The position numbers and the translations under genes were made by a program. From Psychrobacillus lasiicapitis (GTDB lineage Bacteria > Bacillota > Bacilli > Bacillales_A > Planococcaceae), in the NCBI RefSeq assembly GCF_006861795.1, contig NZ_VDGH01000006.1, forward strand, positions 186,001 through 250,000: DNA of 64,000 bases, given 5' to 3'. The notes under the pieces are model-generated. The model saw only the letters and a program-made list of their open reading frames with translations. It did not search any database and had not been told where the DNA came from. Positions 16,474 through 25,090 of this stretch are shown piece by piece. How positions within the stretch are numbered: position 1 is the stretch's first letter; every line of letters begins with the position of its first letter.

Positions 16474-17421
16474 CTACACGGATAGTTTTTGTGCTTCCAA
16501 TGCTTTTTCAAGGAATTTGGCTAACTCCAGCATGCCGTACTTTCCTTCTTTCGCCTCTGCATCACTATTATAATTTGTATTTGTATTAATATCGTAGGTA
16601 TACACCGTACCATGCTCATCTGAGATAAATTCAATTCCTGCCACCGCTATTTTATTGGCCTGTAAGAAAGCCTCATATTGTGCGATTTGTTCTGAATCAA
16701 CCTCATGAATGATGTCGAATTTCGGCTTTTCTTCTACTTGTTCGCCGACAGGGCAGAATAGGTCATCGATTTGGCAAGCGTCTGCTGGGCAAAGTTCGAA
16801 ACCGTTTGATGTATCTACTTTGACGGCATATACAAATTTTCCTCCTACAAATTCAGCGCGTGTAATAAAGGATGCTGGTGCTTTGATATATTCTTGGATT
16901 AACGTAATGCCATCCACTGGTTCATCATATAGCTCACTGTTTAAGTAAGCTTTTAAGGCATCAATAGAGTGGAATAATTGTACGCCTAAACCTTTTCCGG
17001 CACGGTTATGCTTAGTAATAAAGGAAGCCTTCCCTAATTTCTCTGCGGCTTTTATGACTTGCTCTTTCCCAACTGCACCGATTGTTTTAGGGGTACGAAT
17101 GCCTGTTTTTTCTAATGCGAGGTACTGATTGATTTTACTTAATTCTAACGACAGTGCCCTTGTGCCATTGAACACTGTACGTCCGTGGAACTCCAACCAT
17201 TCAAGTACTCCTGCTGTTAGTTCCGGTGCATAACGGTGATTGCGTGTATGGGATGAAGCACTCATTCGACTATAGAAAACACCTTCTGGGGGTGCTACTG
17301 TCAAATCTACAATACCCTCATCTAAATGCCATAATTCGTAAGGGAGTTTTAGTTCTTCTAAACGTTTTGTTAAATGGATTGTCCATTCATCATTTTCGTG
17401 GATAACATAAATTTTTGACAT
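16474..17421 (-). CDS. RimK-like ATP-grasp ligase
   Basis: A 315-residue protein of the ATP-grasp superfamily. The lysine of FITKHNRAGKGLGVQL lies in the flexible nucleotide loop; IQEYIK gives the adenine-binding hinge; and IEFISDE followed by YDINTNTNYN gives the Mg-binding Glu/Asn residues. RimK-like ligases join a carboxylate to an amine through an acyl phosphate. Its ATG is one base from the stop of the LLM oxidoreductase gene and its ribosome site (AGGAG) lies inside that gene, so the two are translationally coupled. The pairing suggests a joint modification pathway; the substrate is unknown. Confidence 0.85.
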   Translation of the reverse strand: MSKIYVIHENDEWTIHLTKRLEELKLPYELWHLDEGIVDLTVAPPEGVFYSRMSASSHTRNHRYAPELTAGVLEWLEFHGRTVFNGTRALSLELSKINQYLALEKTGIRTPKTIGAVGKEQVIKAAEKLGKASFITKHNRAGKGLGVQLFHSIDALKAYLNSELYDEPVDGITLIQEYIKAPASFITRAEFVGGKFVYAVKVDTSNGFELCPADACQIDDLFCPVGEQVEEKPKFDIIHEVDSEQIAQYEAFLQANKIAVAGIEFISDEHGTVYTYDINTNTNYNSDAEAKEGKYGMLELAKFLEKALEAQKLSV

Positions 17422-17422
17422 A

Positions 17423-18481
17423 TTAATGAGCTCCTAACTTTGCTGATCTAAGCTGTTCAACGATTGGCATTACTTTTTCAGAGAAGCGCTGCATTTCTTC
17501 CAGTTGCGGAGAGAATTGAAGAATGAGTAGATTCACACCAATTTCTTCATACGCTAATATTGTTTTCGCAATTTGTTCTGGTGTTCCAATTAAGTTCGGA
17601 CGTAAACCACGGTTTGACACAGAATAATCTTCTAAGCTAACGTTGACATTTAGCTGAGATTTGCTAATGAAGTCTTGATAGCCCGCATAACCTGCGCTAT
17701 TCTCTTGAACATTTTGAATTCGTGCTAGTTCCACCTGAACCTCTTCCTCCGTATCACGGCAAACAATATAGGCAGACATCCCAAATGTATCAAATGGTGC
17801 TTTGCCAAGTTGTAAACGTCGTTCTTTCATATCTTCAATTTTTTCTTGTACTTCTTCAATCGTGCCACCATGCATAACGTATGAGTCACAGTTTTTAGCT
17901 ATTACTTGTTTTCCTGCTTCACTTTCTCCACCTGCATATAGGGGGATATGTTGGTTGCGAACCGGTTTAGGTGATAAGTACGTATTTTCATATTCGTAAA
18001 ATTTTCCTTTGAATGAGTGAGGTGTTTGCGTCCATAAGCCCTTTAATACCTCAAGGAATTCCTCTGTTCGAGCATAGCGCTCATCGTGAGCCGTGAAAAC
18101 GCCGCCGTATTGGCGTGCTTCCTCTTCCCACCAAGCGGAGACAACATTTAGTGAAATTCTACCGCCACTAATATGGTCGATATTCGATGCTGTTTTTGCA
18201 AATAATGCAGGATTGTAAAACCCTGGGCGGATGGCGGTTAATATTTCTAGCTTATCCGTAACCGTTGCAATTGCTGCTGTTGTAGACCATGCATCTAATG
18301 TAGGGGCTTCCATACCCTTAATATCATTTAAGTTTAACTCTGCAATGAGAGTCATATCATAGCCTAAACTTTCCGCCGTTTGAGCTACTTTTTTAACATA
18401 ATCAAATGTAGCGGGCATATTTTCATCCTCTACATTACGTAGCCAACCTCCGAAAACTGGCAACCAAAAACCGTATTTCAT
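17423..18481 (-). CDS. LLM-class flavin-dependent monooxygenase (SsuD/SfnG-like)
   Basis: A 352-residue bacterial luciferase-like oxidoreductase, a TIM-barrel enzyme using reduced FMN and oxygen. Sequence marks fit the alkanesulfonate/dimethylsulfone monooxygenase branch: FGGWLRN near the N-terminus, TAIRPGFYNPALFAK, SGGRISLNVVSAWW and YAGGESEAGK. The ATG at 18481 follows AAGGTGG; a GTG four codons earlier overlaps that site. It leads a two-gene operon with the ATP-grasp ligase. Known members desulfonate or oxidise small organosulfur compounds, but a ligase partner makes a natural-product-like or scavenging role equally possible. Confidence 0.88.
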   Translation of the reverse strand: MKYGFWLPVFGGWLRNVEDENMPATFDYVKKVAQTAESLGYDMTLIAELNLNDIKGMEAPTLDAWSTTAAIATVTDKLEILTAIRPGFYNPALFAKTASNIDHISGGRISLNVVSAWWEEEARQYGGVFTAHDERYARTEEFLEVLKGLWTQTPHSFKGKFYEYENTYLSPKPVRNQHIPLYAGGESEAGKQVIAKNCDSYVMHGGTIEEVQEKIEDMKERRLQLGKAPFDTFGMSAYIVCRDTEEEVQVELARIQNVQENSAGYAGYQDFISKSQLNVNVSLEDYSVSNRGLRPNLIGTPEQIAKTILAYEEIGVNLLILQFSPQLEEMQRFSEKVMPIVEQLRSAKLGAH

Positions 18482-18775
18482 TTGTAAATCCACCTTCCGC
18501 TATTTGATAGAATTATTAGAATAGTAATTATAAAAGATACTACCACATAAAAGATACTTCAACAATGTAATCCGTTTAAATATAGTTGATTAGTTGGTAT
18601 TATAAGGGGAAATTTCTTAGATATTCGGAGCATTTAAGGTACAACAATAGTGTTCCTGCTAGGCAAACATCAGAATCTTGTTTGGGAGGGTTGGCTTTGT
18701 AGTTAAATTAGGCGGATAAACTTCAATAAATATTCGAAATGGGTGTCCAATTATTAGCAATTGTCTATAAATATA

Positions 18776-18804
18776 TTGAAATATCAAGTTAAATATTATA
18801 TATT
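18776..18804 (+). promoter_or_regulatory. Candidate sigma-A promoter of the M20-AbgT operon
   Basis: TTGAAA at 18776-18781 and TATATT at 18799-18804 are separated by 17 bp, 70 bp upstream of the amidohydrolase start. The region 18494-18770 otherwise shows no gene or riboswitch that I recognise. Confidence 0.5.
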
Positions 18805-18874
18805 ATAACGTATTAACTTGCTAAAGCATTAGAGCGGTAATTAGATTTTTTTCAGTGAAAGAGGGGTTTATAAC

Positions 18875-20059
18875 ATGGAAGCAAATGCGGTTCTTCAACA
18901 AATAGAGGATGTTTATCAAGAGGTAATTGGATGGCGTAGACATTTACATCAGCATCCAGAACTTTCATTTCAAGAACATACGACATCTCAATATGTATAT
19001 GATGTGCTTGAAAGTTTTGGGGGCTTTGAATTATCAAGACCTACTAAAACAAGTGTAGTGGCACGTTTAAAAGGAAGTAACCCAGGAAAAGTAATTGCAC
19101 TTCGAGCGGATATGGATGCTCTTCCTATAAAAGAAGAAACAGATTTGCCATTTGCATCTACAAATGATGGCGTAATGCATGCTTGTGGGCATGATGGTCA
19201 TACTGCAATGCTTTTAGGAGCGGCAAAAGTTTTAAAAGACAACCAAGAAGACTTAAGTGGTGAAGTGGTTTTCATTTTCCAACATGCAGAAGAATTACCT
19301 CCAGGTGGTGCACAAGAAATGGTTGCAGCTGGCGTACTGGACGGGGTAGATCAAGTGGTCGGCGTGCATTTATTTTCAACAGTTCCAACTGGTACTATAA
19401 ATATTCGTTATGGTGCTGTTACGGCAGCAAGCGATGTGTTTGAAATGACTGTTCAGGGAAAAGGTGGACATGCTTCTACCCCAGAATTGACAGTAGATCC
19501 TCTTGCGACTGGTGCACAGATTGTAACGGGATTGAATCATATCATTTCACGTTCAGTGGCTCCTTTAGAATCGGGCGTAGTGTCTGTTACAAAGTTTAAA
19601 GCGGGTGGGGAAGCATTGAATGTTATTCCGGATACAGTGGAAATTGGTGGGTCGGTTAGGACATTGAGTGCAGAAGTCCGCCAGCTTATCAAAAATCGCA
19701 TAATAGAAGTCGCAAAAGGAATTGCAAAAGCAAACGGAGCTGATGTAGAGGTTTCTTATACGTACGGCTATGGATCTGTTATGAATGATAAAGAAGTTAC
19801 AGATCGAGTAGTGGGTGTCCTAGAGGAGCATTTCCCGGAAAATAAACTTGAATGGGTCGACCCGATACTTGGTGGAGAAGACTTTTCTGCTTTTAGTGAT
19901 GAAAAGCCGGCATGCTTCGTTTTTATAGGTGCTGGAAATGTTGAAAAGGGTATAACGCATCCACATCATCATCCGAAGTTTGACATTGATGAAAGTGCTT
20001 TAAAGGACGGGCTGAAATTCCACGTTTATACTGCCCTAACTCTTACTCAAAATAAATAG
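18875..20059 (+). CDS. M20-family metallo-amidohydrolase
   Basis: A 394-residue cytosolic hydrolase of the M20D group (IAL/AbgB/aminoacylase type). Metal-binding motifs are visible: RRHLHQHPELSFQE, ALRADMDALP, HACGHDGHTAML and FQHAEELPPGGA, with the dimerisation domain at GGHAS and a final PHHHPKF. Such enzymes cleave N-acyl or p-aminobenzoyl amino acids. The next gene, 20 bp downstream, is an AbgT-type transporter, so the pair probably imports and hydrolyses p-aminobenzoyl-glutamate or a similar amide. A GAGGGG site precedes the ATG. Confidence 0.9.
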   Translation: MEANAVLQQIEDVYQEVIGWRRHLHQHPELSFQEHTTSQYVYDVLESFGGFELSRPTKTSVVARLKGSNPGKVIALRADMDALPIKEETDLPFASTNDGVMHACGHDGHTAMLLGAAKVLKDNQEDLSGEVVFIFQHAEELPPGGAQEMVAAGVLDGVDQVVGVHLFSTVPTGTINIRYGAVTAASDVFEMTVQGKGGHASTPELTVDPLATGAQIVTGLNHIISRSVAPLESGVVSVTKFKAGGEALNVIPDTVEIGGSVRTLSAEVRQLIKNRIIEVAKGIAKANGADVEVSYTYGYGSVMNDKEVTDRVVGVLEEHFPENKLEWVDPILGGEDFSAFSDEKPACFVFIGAGNVEKGITHPHHHPKFDIDESALKDGLKFHVYTALTLTQNK

Positions 20060-20079
20060 CATCATAAGAAGGAGAAACT

Positions 20080-21606
20080 ATGGCACAAAAAATAGAGAAA
20101 AAGAGAAGGTCATTTTTTGACAAGATGCTCGATTCAATAGAGTTTGCGGGTAACAAATTGCCGGATCCGATTGTATTATTTATAATCCTGTGCGGAATCG
20201 CTTTAGTGGCTTCTTTTGTTACCTCATTATTTAATGTATCTGCTGTTCATCCAGTTACTGGAGAAACGGTAAAAGCAACTAATCTTTTGACCGGTGATGG
20301 TTTAGTTAATATTTTGACGAACTCGATCACGAACTTCAGTTCATTTGCTCCCCTTGGTATGGTCCTTGTCATGATGATCGGTATTGGACTAGCAGAACAA
20401 AGTGGTTTCTTTGCGGTACTTATGAAGCGTGCAGTAATGGCGACACCTAAAAAGCTTATTATTCCAAGCGTAATTCTTATTGCCATAATTGGGAATGCTG
20501 CAGGTGACGCGGGTCCGATTGTATTGCCACCGCTTGCTGCAGTAGTTTTGATGGCTTTTGGTTATCATCCTTTAGTTGGTTTAGTTGTTGCGTATGCTTC
20601 GACGTTAGGGGCATTTGCAGCAAATCTTATAATCGGAATGTCAGATACGCTGGTTGCCGGATTTACAGGACCTGCAGCACAAACAGTGGATCCAAATTAT
20701 GTGGCAAATCCAGCTATGAATTATTATTTTATCGCTGTTTCAACTATAGTTCTTTTATTAGTTTCTCTATGGGTTACACATAAATTTACGATTCCTCGTT
20801 TTGGTACTTACACAGGTGAAATAGAAGAAATGGAAGCTGTTTCTACAGAGGAAAAGCGAGGGCTTCGCTGGGCGGGAATTTCTACTGCCGCTTTTGTGCT
20901 TATTTTACTAGCGTTAATCATTCCTGAAAATGGCCTTTTACGTAACCCAGAAACAGGTTCAATTATAGAGGGTTCTCCATTAATTGCTGGAATTGTCCCA
21001 CTATTAACGATATTTTTCTTCATCCCGGGATTGTTTTATGGAATTGGTTCTAAATCTATTAAAACTTCCAAAGACTTTGGCAATATGTTAGGAAAGTCTA
21101 TGAGCACGATGGGACCGTATATTGTATTGGTATTTTTCGCAGCACAATTGTTATCATTCTTTGCGGCTAGTAATCTTGGTCCAATCATCGCAATCAAAGG
21201 GGCGAATGTTCTGGATAGTGCTGGGATTACAGGTATTCCTTTAATCGTTCTGTTCATCATTTTTGTTGCATTAGTGAATTTACTAATCGGGAGCGCATCC
21301 GCAAAATGGGCCATTTTAGCTCCTATATTTGTGCCGATGTTCATGTATTTGGATTATGATCCAGCATTTACGCAAGCAATCTATCGTGTAGGAGACTCTA
21401 TCACCAATCCCATTACTCCTATGCTACCGTACTTAGTCTTATTACTATCATTTGCGAAAAAGTATGATAAAAATATAGGTTTAGGAACTTTACTTTCTGC
21501 TTTGTTCCCATACACTATTTTCTTTGGTATTGTATGGATCATACTAGTTATCGTGTGGTACTTATTAGGATTTCCGGTTGGACCTGAGGGACCTATTCAT
21601 TTATAA
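20080..21606 (+). CDS. AbgT-family p-aminobenzoyl-glutamate-type transporter
   Basis: A 508-residue polytopic membrane protein of the AbgT/MtrF family. It has the basic N-terminus, GNKLPDPIVLFIILC in the first segment, GNAAGDAGPIVLPPLAA in the middle, and GSASAKWAILAPIFVPM with GDSITNPITPMLPY late, the family's paired re-entrant regions. AbgT imports p-aminobenzoyl-glutamate in E. coli, while MtrF and YdaH can export sulfonamides or p-aminobenzoate; the amidohydrolase partner favours import. AAGGAG precedes the ATG. Confidence 0.92.
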   Translation: MAQKIEKKRRSFFDKMLDSIEFAGNKLPDPIVLFIILCGIALVASFVTSLFNVSAVHPVTGETVKATNLLTGDGLVNILTNSITNFSSFAPLGMVLVMMIGIGLAEQSGFFAVLMKRAVMATPKKLIIPSVILIAIIGNAAGDAGPIVLPPLAAVVLMAFGYHPLVGLVVAYASTLGAFAANLIIGMSDTLVAGFTGPAAQTVDPNYVANPAMNYYFIAVSTIVLLLVSLWVTHKFTIPRFGTYTGEIEEMEAVSTEEKRGLRWAGISTAAFVLILLALIIPENGLLRNPETGSIIEGSPLIAGIVPLLTIFFFIPGLFYGIGSKSIKTSKDFGNMLGKSMSTMGPYIVLVFFAAQLLSFFAASNLGPIIAIKGANVLDSAGITGIPLIVLFIIFVALVNLLIGSASAKWAILAPIFVPMFMYLDYDPAFTQAIYRVGDSITNPITPMLPYLVLLLSFAKKYDKNIGLGTLLSALFPYTIFFGIVWIILVIVWYLLGFPVGPEGPIHL

Positions 21607-21608
21607 GG

Positions 21609-21640
21609 AAAAGCACTCTGTTTACCAGAGTGCCTTTTTC
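21609..21640 (+). terminator. Terminator of the M20-AbgT operon
   Basis: GCACTCTG and CAGAGTGC form an 8-bp stem with a five-base loop followed by CTTTTTC, starting three bases after the stop codon. Confidence 0.85.
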
Positions 21641-21834
21641 AAATCTTTTTCAAAATTTCATATGTGAGATCTGTTTAGCAAAAAAATATCAAGTACTTTT
21701 ATGCAACCATGAGTAGCTACTTCACACTCAAGATGTACATAATATTGCCTATGCGTTCAGGATTTAATATAGTTAATCTAGTATTATCCGAAAATTATTT
21801 GCAATAACGATATTTACCGAGTGGGGGAATTTAA

Positions 21835-22872
21835 ATGTATAGCTTCAAGAATGATTATGCGGAAGGGGCCCATCCTAGAATCTTACAAGCTTTAATAGAT
21901 TCGAATTATGTACAAGAAGAAGGTTATGGAAGTGATAGTTTTACTCAAAGAGCAATCGAGCTATTGAAATTGAAACTAGGAAGACAGGATGTGGACATAC
22001 ATCTACTTTCAGGCGGAACGCAAACAAACTTAACGGCAATTTCCGCTTTTCTTCGACCTCATGAAGCGGCAATTGCTGCTAGTACAGGGCATATTTTTAC
22101 ACATGAAACAGGTGCGATTGAAGCTACTGGACATAAAGTCATATCAGTAGAAACGAAAGATGGAAAACTGAATTCTTCTCTTGTAAAAGAAGTTTTGGAC
22201 CTACATGTAGATGAACATATGGTTAAACCAAAGTTAGTTTATCTTTCAAATTCAACAGAAATTGGCTCTATCTACACTAAAGATGAACTAACAGATTTAA
22301 GAGACTTTTGTAAAGAGCAAAATCTTCTACTATATATGGATGGGGCACGTTTGGGTTCAGCGCTATGTTCAGATGATAATGACTTAAAGCTAAGTGACAT
22401 TCCTGCACTAGTGGATGCTTTCTACATTGGTGGGACTAAGAATGGTGCCCTTTTAGGAGAGGCATTAGTCATTTGTTGTGATTCTTTAAAAGAAGATTTT
22501 CGTTTTCATTTAAAGCAAAAAGGGGCACTTCTAGCGAAAGGAAGGCTTTTAGGTATTCAATTTTATGAGCTGTTCCAGGATGATTTGTTTTTTGAATTGG
22601 CCCAGCACGCCAATAAAATGGCAACCATTCTTAGAGAAGAATGTAATAATGCTCATTTTTCATTTTTGACTTATTCTCCATCGAATCAGATCTTTCCAAT
22701 ATTGCCGAATGCACTTATTGCGGAGCTTCAAAATAAATACGCATTTATTGTATGGGAAAAGGTTAATTCTACCCATTCCGCAATTCGATTAGTAACATCT
22801 TGGGCTACAAAAGAAGAAGAGGTAAGAGCTTTTGTGGAAGATATAAATATCCCTGTGCCGGAAACAATGTAA
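21835..22872 (+). CDS. Low-specificity L-threonine aldolase / beta-eliminating lyase family
   Basis: A 345-residue PLP-dependent fold-type I enzyme. The N-terminal FKNDYAEGAHP, the LSGGTQTN phosphate-binding segment, MDGARLGSAL with the PLP-contacting Asp, and YIGGTKNG holding the Schiff-base lysine match the Beta_elim_lyase (threonine aldolase) family. It would cleave L-threonine or allo-threonine to glycine and acetaldehyde in the cytosol. A GTGGGGG site precedes the ATG. The last eight codons form one arm of a terminator. Confidence 0.88.
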   Translation: MYSFKNDYAEGAHPRILQALIDSNYVQEEGYGSDSFTQRAIELLKLKLGRQDVDIHLLSGGTQTNLTAISAFLRPHEAAIAASTGHIFTHETGAIEATGHKVISVETKDGKLNSSLVKEVLDLHVDEHMVKPKLVYLSNSTEIGSIYTKDELTDLRDFCKEQNLLLYMDGARLGSALCSDDNDLKLSDIPALVDAFYIGGTKNGALLGEALVICCDSLKEDFRFHLKQKGALLAKGRLLGIQFYELFQDDLFFELAQHANKMATILREECNNAHFSFLTYSPSNQIFPILPNALIAELQNKYAFIVWEKVNSTHSAIRLVTSWATKEEEVRAFVEDINIPVPETM

Positions 22873-22899
22873 AATTGTTTCTGGTACAGGGATATTCTT
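22846..22899. terminator. Bidirectional terminator overlapping the aldolase 3' end
   Basis: AATATCCCTG...CAGGGATATT is a stem of about 20 bp with few mismatches whose left arm is the final coding sequence of the aldolase. It serves both that gene and the convergent pupG. Confidence 0.8.
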
Positions 22900-23718
22900 T
22901 TAAATCTCTTCTAAAATTCCTTTAACCAATCCTACAAATTTAACTTTTACCTGACTAGCAACTTCAATTACTTCCTCATGGTTCAATGGTTGGTCTAATA
23001 TGCCACATGCCATATTCGTTAAGCAAGAGATACCGAGTACTTTCATTCCGCCATGAGTAGCTACAATTGCTTCTGGTACTGTAGACATTCCAACAGCGTC
23101 TGCTCCTAACGTACGAATCATACGGATTTCCGCAGGAGTTTCGTAAGTAGGTCCGCTCCACCAAGCATATACACCTTGTTGTAATGGTATATTTTGTTCG
23201 TTCGCTACTTTAGTGGCAACACTACGAAGTTCCTTACTATATACGTCCGATAAATCAGGGAATCGAGTTCCTAATTCGTCGTTGTTTGGTCCAATCAATG
23301 GGTTAGCACCTGTTAAATTGATATGGTCTGTGATTAACATTAAGTCTCCAGGGTTAAAGCTTGTATTTACTGCACCGCAAGCATTAGTAATGATTACATT
23401 TTCAATACCTAATGCTTTCATCACACGTACTGGGAATGTTACTTCATCCATAGTAAATCCTTCATAATAGTGAAAGCGGCCTTTCATTGCAGCTACAATT
23501 TTCCCGTTTAATTCCCCGATAACAAGCTCGTTTGCGTGTCCAATTGCTTCGGATTTTGCAAAGTGTGGAATCTCGCTATAAGGAATTTTAACAGCGTTTT
23601 GTATATCATCGGCAAGACTTCCTAGCCCTGAACCTAAGATCAATCCAATTACAGGACGGTGGTCTGTCTTACTCATAATAAAGTCTTGAGTTTCTCTAAT
23701 ATCTTGAATGTTATGCAT
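22900..23718 (-). CDS. pupG: Trimeric purine nucleoside phosphorylase
   Basis: A 272-residue enzyme of the PNP/MTAP trimer family. Key stretches are LGSGLG (phosphate-binding Ser), GRFHYYEGF with the phosphate-binding Arg and His, TNACGAVN, YETPAEIRM and the base-binding GMSTVPE with SCLTNMACG. It splits guanosine, inosine and their deoxy forms into base and ribose-1-phosphate in purine salvage. Length agrees with B. subtilis PupG. AAGGAGG lies eight bases before the ATG. Single-gene unit with a shared terminator. Confidence 0.94.
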   Translation of the reverse strand: MHNIQDIRETQDFIMSKTDHRPVIGLILGSGLGSLADDIQNAVKIPYSEIPHFAKSEAIGHANELVIGELNGKIVAAMKGRFHYYEGFTMDEVTFPVRVMKALGIENVIITNACGAVNTSFNPGDLMLITDHINLTGANPLIGPNNDELGTRFPDLSDVYSKELRSVATKVANEQNIPLQQGVYAWWSGPTYETPAEIRMIRTLGADAVGMSTVPEAIVATHGGMKVLGISCLTNMACGILDQPLNHEEVIEVASQVKVKFVGLVKGILEEI

Positions 23719-23856
23719 ATAAAAATCCTCCTTGACACGTGTTGTCGTTAAAAGTTTAATGGAGTGAAGGGATATTGTAAAGAAAACTATACAAAAGTTT
23801 ATTTGACGTTTTAGAAAGTATTCTATATCATAAACAAGTACCCGAACTTAGTCGGG

Positions 23857-23893
23857 AGAGGTTCATAGCTGATACCCTCTATAAAAAACTATG
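23857..23893 (+). ncRNA. preQ1 class I riboswitch (upstream of queF)
   Basis: AGAGGTTC, AGCT and CCCTCT followed by ATAAAAAACTA match the class I preQ1 aptamer: P1 stem AGAGG/CCTCT, the loop C, and an A-rich tail that forms the pseudoknot. A terminator at 23909-23941 and then queF follow, so bound preQ1 would switch off queF. A small CCCGA/TCGGG hairpin precedes it at 23841-23856. Confidence 0.9.
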
Positions 23894-23908
23894 GATACAT
23901 GACGTTTC

Positions 23909-23941
23909 GCCATGTCCATATTTGGGCATGGCTTTTTTGTT
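23909..23941 (+). terminator. Riboswitch-controlled terminator before queF
   Basis: GCCATGTCC pairs with GGGCATGGC and is followed by TTTTTTG, 16 bases after the aptamer. Confidence 0.8.
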
Positions 23942-24014
23942 TTTATCCTATATGTTTGCGATAGACTGGTCAAAGGTGCCTCTTTAGAAATTATGTTATT
24001 AGGAGGTTTTTATT

Positions 24015-24515
24015 ATGTCTGGCAGAAGCCATGAAGAAGGTTTAAAAGATTTGACATTGTTAGGTAATCAGGGGACGCAGTATTCGTTTGAGTATGCTCC
24101 GGAAGTATTGGAGTCAGTGGATAGTCTCCATTCGAATCGGGATTATTTCGTGAAATTTAATTGTCCCGAGTTTACTAGTTTATGCCCAATTACACAACAG
24201 CCTGACTTTGCAACAATGTACATCTCGTACATACCGGATAAAAAGATTGTAGAAAGCAAATCCCTAAAATTATATTTATTTAGTTTTAGAAATCATGGCG
24301 ATTTCCATGAAGACTGTGTCAATATTATCATGAATGATTTAATTAAATTACTGGATCCGAGATATATTGAGGTTTGGGGAAAATTCACACCACGTGGTGG
24401 AATTTCCATTGATCCTTGGTGTAACTATGGTAGACCAGGTACTAAATATGAAGAGATGGCAGATTATCGTTTGATGAACCATGATCTTTACCCAGAAAAA
24501 ATTGATAATCGATAA
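24015..24515 (+). CDS. queF: NADPH-dependent 7-cyano-7-deazaguanine reductase
   Basis: A 166-residue unimodular QueF. The catalytic cysteine lies in FTSLCPIT, the NADPH-binding signature is [13 protein letters not shown], and FHED supplies the conserved Glu/Asp pair; the protein ends [13 protein letters not shown] like B. subtilis QueF, so it is complete. It reduces preQ0 to preQ1, the last step before tRNA insertion. AGGAGG lies upstream. The TAA stop is the first part of a family 2 repeat. Unlike B. subtilis, queF is a separate unit with its own riboswitch. Confidence 0.95.
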   Translation: MSGRSHEEGLKDLTLLGNQGTQYSFEYAPEVLESVDSLHSNRDYFVKFNCPEFTSLCPITQQPDFATMYISYIPDKKIVESKSLKLYLFSFRNHGDFHEDCVNIIMNDLIKLLDPRYIEVWGKFTPRGGISIDPWCNYGRPGTKYEEMADYRLMNHDLYPEKIDNR

Positions 24516-24820
24516 AGTGAAGCTTCAATCAGTGGGGGTTTTTCGACGCACAGAACGTGCTAGTGGGGACGTTGCGACATGGACGTCGCGCTTTTAGTCC
24601 CCGTCATCCCCCACTGATTGTTAGTTGTGTCCCACACGATGGGCCACACAGACGTTGCAAACGCTCTTTTATTTTGCGACGAGCTTTGCGCAGGAGCAAC
24701 ACGATGTTGCGTACTTAGTCTGGGATCATTTCATCGGGCGCATGCCAGCAGTTGATCTCCCACTTATCTTTTCGCTTTTAAATCTTGAAGTGGGAGTCTT
24801 ACTGCCCGTTAATGCGGGAT
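24511..24820 (+). repeat. Multi-hairpin repeat, family 2, full-length copy
   Basis: A ~310-bp element starting GATAAAGTGAAGCTTC and ending AATGCGGGAT. It holds a 13-bp stem CAATCAGTGGGGG (24526-24538) with CCCCCACTGATTG (24608-24620), inner GACGT/TTGCG palindromes, a 9-bp stem CTCCCACTT (24757-24765) with AAGTGGGAG (24788-24796), and a terminal CCCG/CGGG hairpin (24805-24818). A close copy lies at 40530-40842. No long reading frame, no terminal inverted repeat. Hairpin-rich ends without inverted repeats recall IS200/IS605-type non-autonomous elements, which is an inference. The stop codon of queF lies inside its first five bases. Confidence 0.85.
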
Positions 24821-24973
24821 AAAGTGAAACTTCAATCAGGGGGGGGGTGTTCTTTATCCCCCACCGATTGTTAGTTGAACCAATCGGGCTTTTACGGGCA
24901 GTTGACCTCCCACTTATCTTTTCACTTTTCTTAAATCATGAAGTGGGAGTCTTACTGCCCGTTAATGCGGGAT
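24818..24973 (+). repeat. Multi-hairpin repeat, family 2, internally deleted tandem copy
   Basis: Starts at the last bases of the preceding copy (shared GGATAAAGTGAAAC), keeps the first G-run/C-run stem, the CTCCCACTT/AAGTGGGAG stem and the CCCG/CGGG end, but lacks about 150 bp of the middle. Such a head-to-tail junction argues that GGATAAAGTGAAAC is the true element boundary. Confidence 0.8.
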
Positions 24974-25000
24974 AAATTGAATAATTAGCTAGATGAAGGA

Positions 25001-25036
25001 AGAGGTTTTTAGCTACCCTCTTTAAAAAACTAAGGA
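25001..25036 (+). ncRNA. preQ1 class I riboswitch (upstream of queC)
   Basis: AGAGGTTTTTAGCTACCCTCT followed by TTAAAAAACTAAGGAG, given here in parts, fits the class I preQ1 aptamer with P1 AGAGG/CCTCT and the A-rich pseudoknot tail. A terminator follows four bases later and queC 22 bp after that. Confidence 0.9.
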
Positions 25037-25039
25037 GAA

Positions 25040-25069
25040 AACGGCATTCTTTTTAGGGTGCCGTTTTTT
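25040..25069 (+). terminator. Riboswitch-controlled terminator before queC
   Basis: AACGGCA pairs with TGCCGTT and is followed by TTTT; it directly follows the second preQ1 aptamer. Confidence 0.8.
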
Positions 25070-25090
25070 CGTTATAAGGGAGTTTTACAG

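Noticed and set aside
24625-24822. 65-codon open frame inside the queF-queC gap
   Set aside because: Lies wholly in the family 2 repeat; a similar spurious frame appears at 40571-40771 in the other copy and encodes a different protein because of indels.
24511-24973. CRISPR array
   Set aside because: Units are 150-310 bp with conserved interior, not short repeats with unique spacers. No cas genes anywhere in the window.
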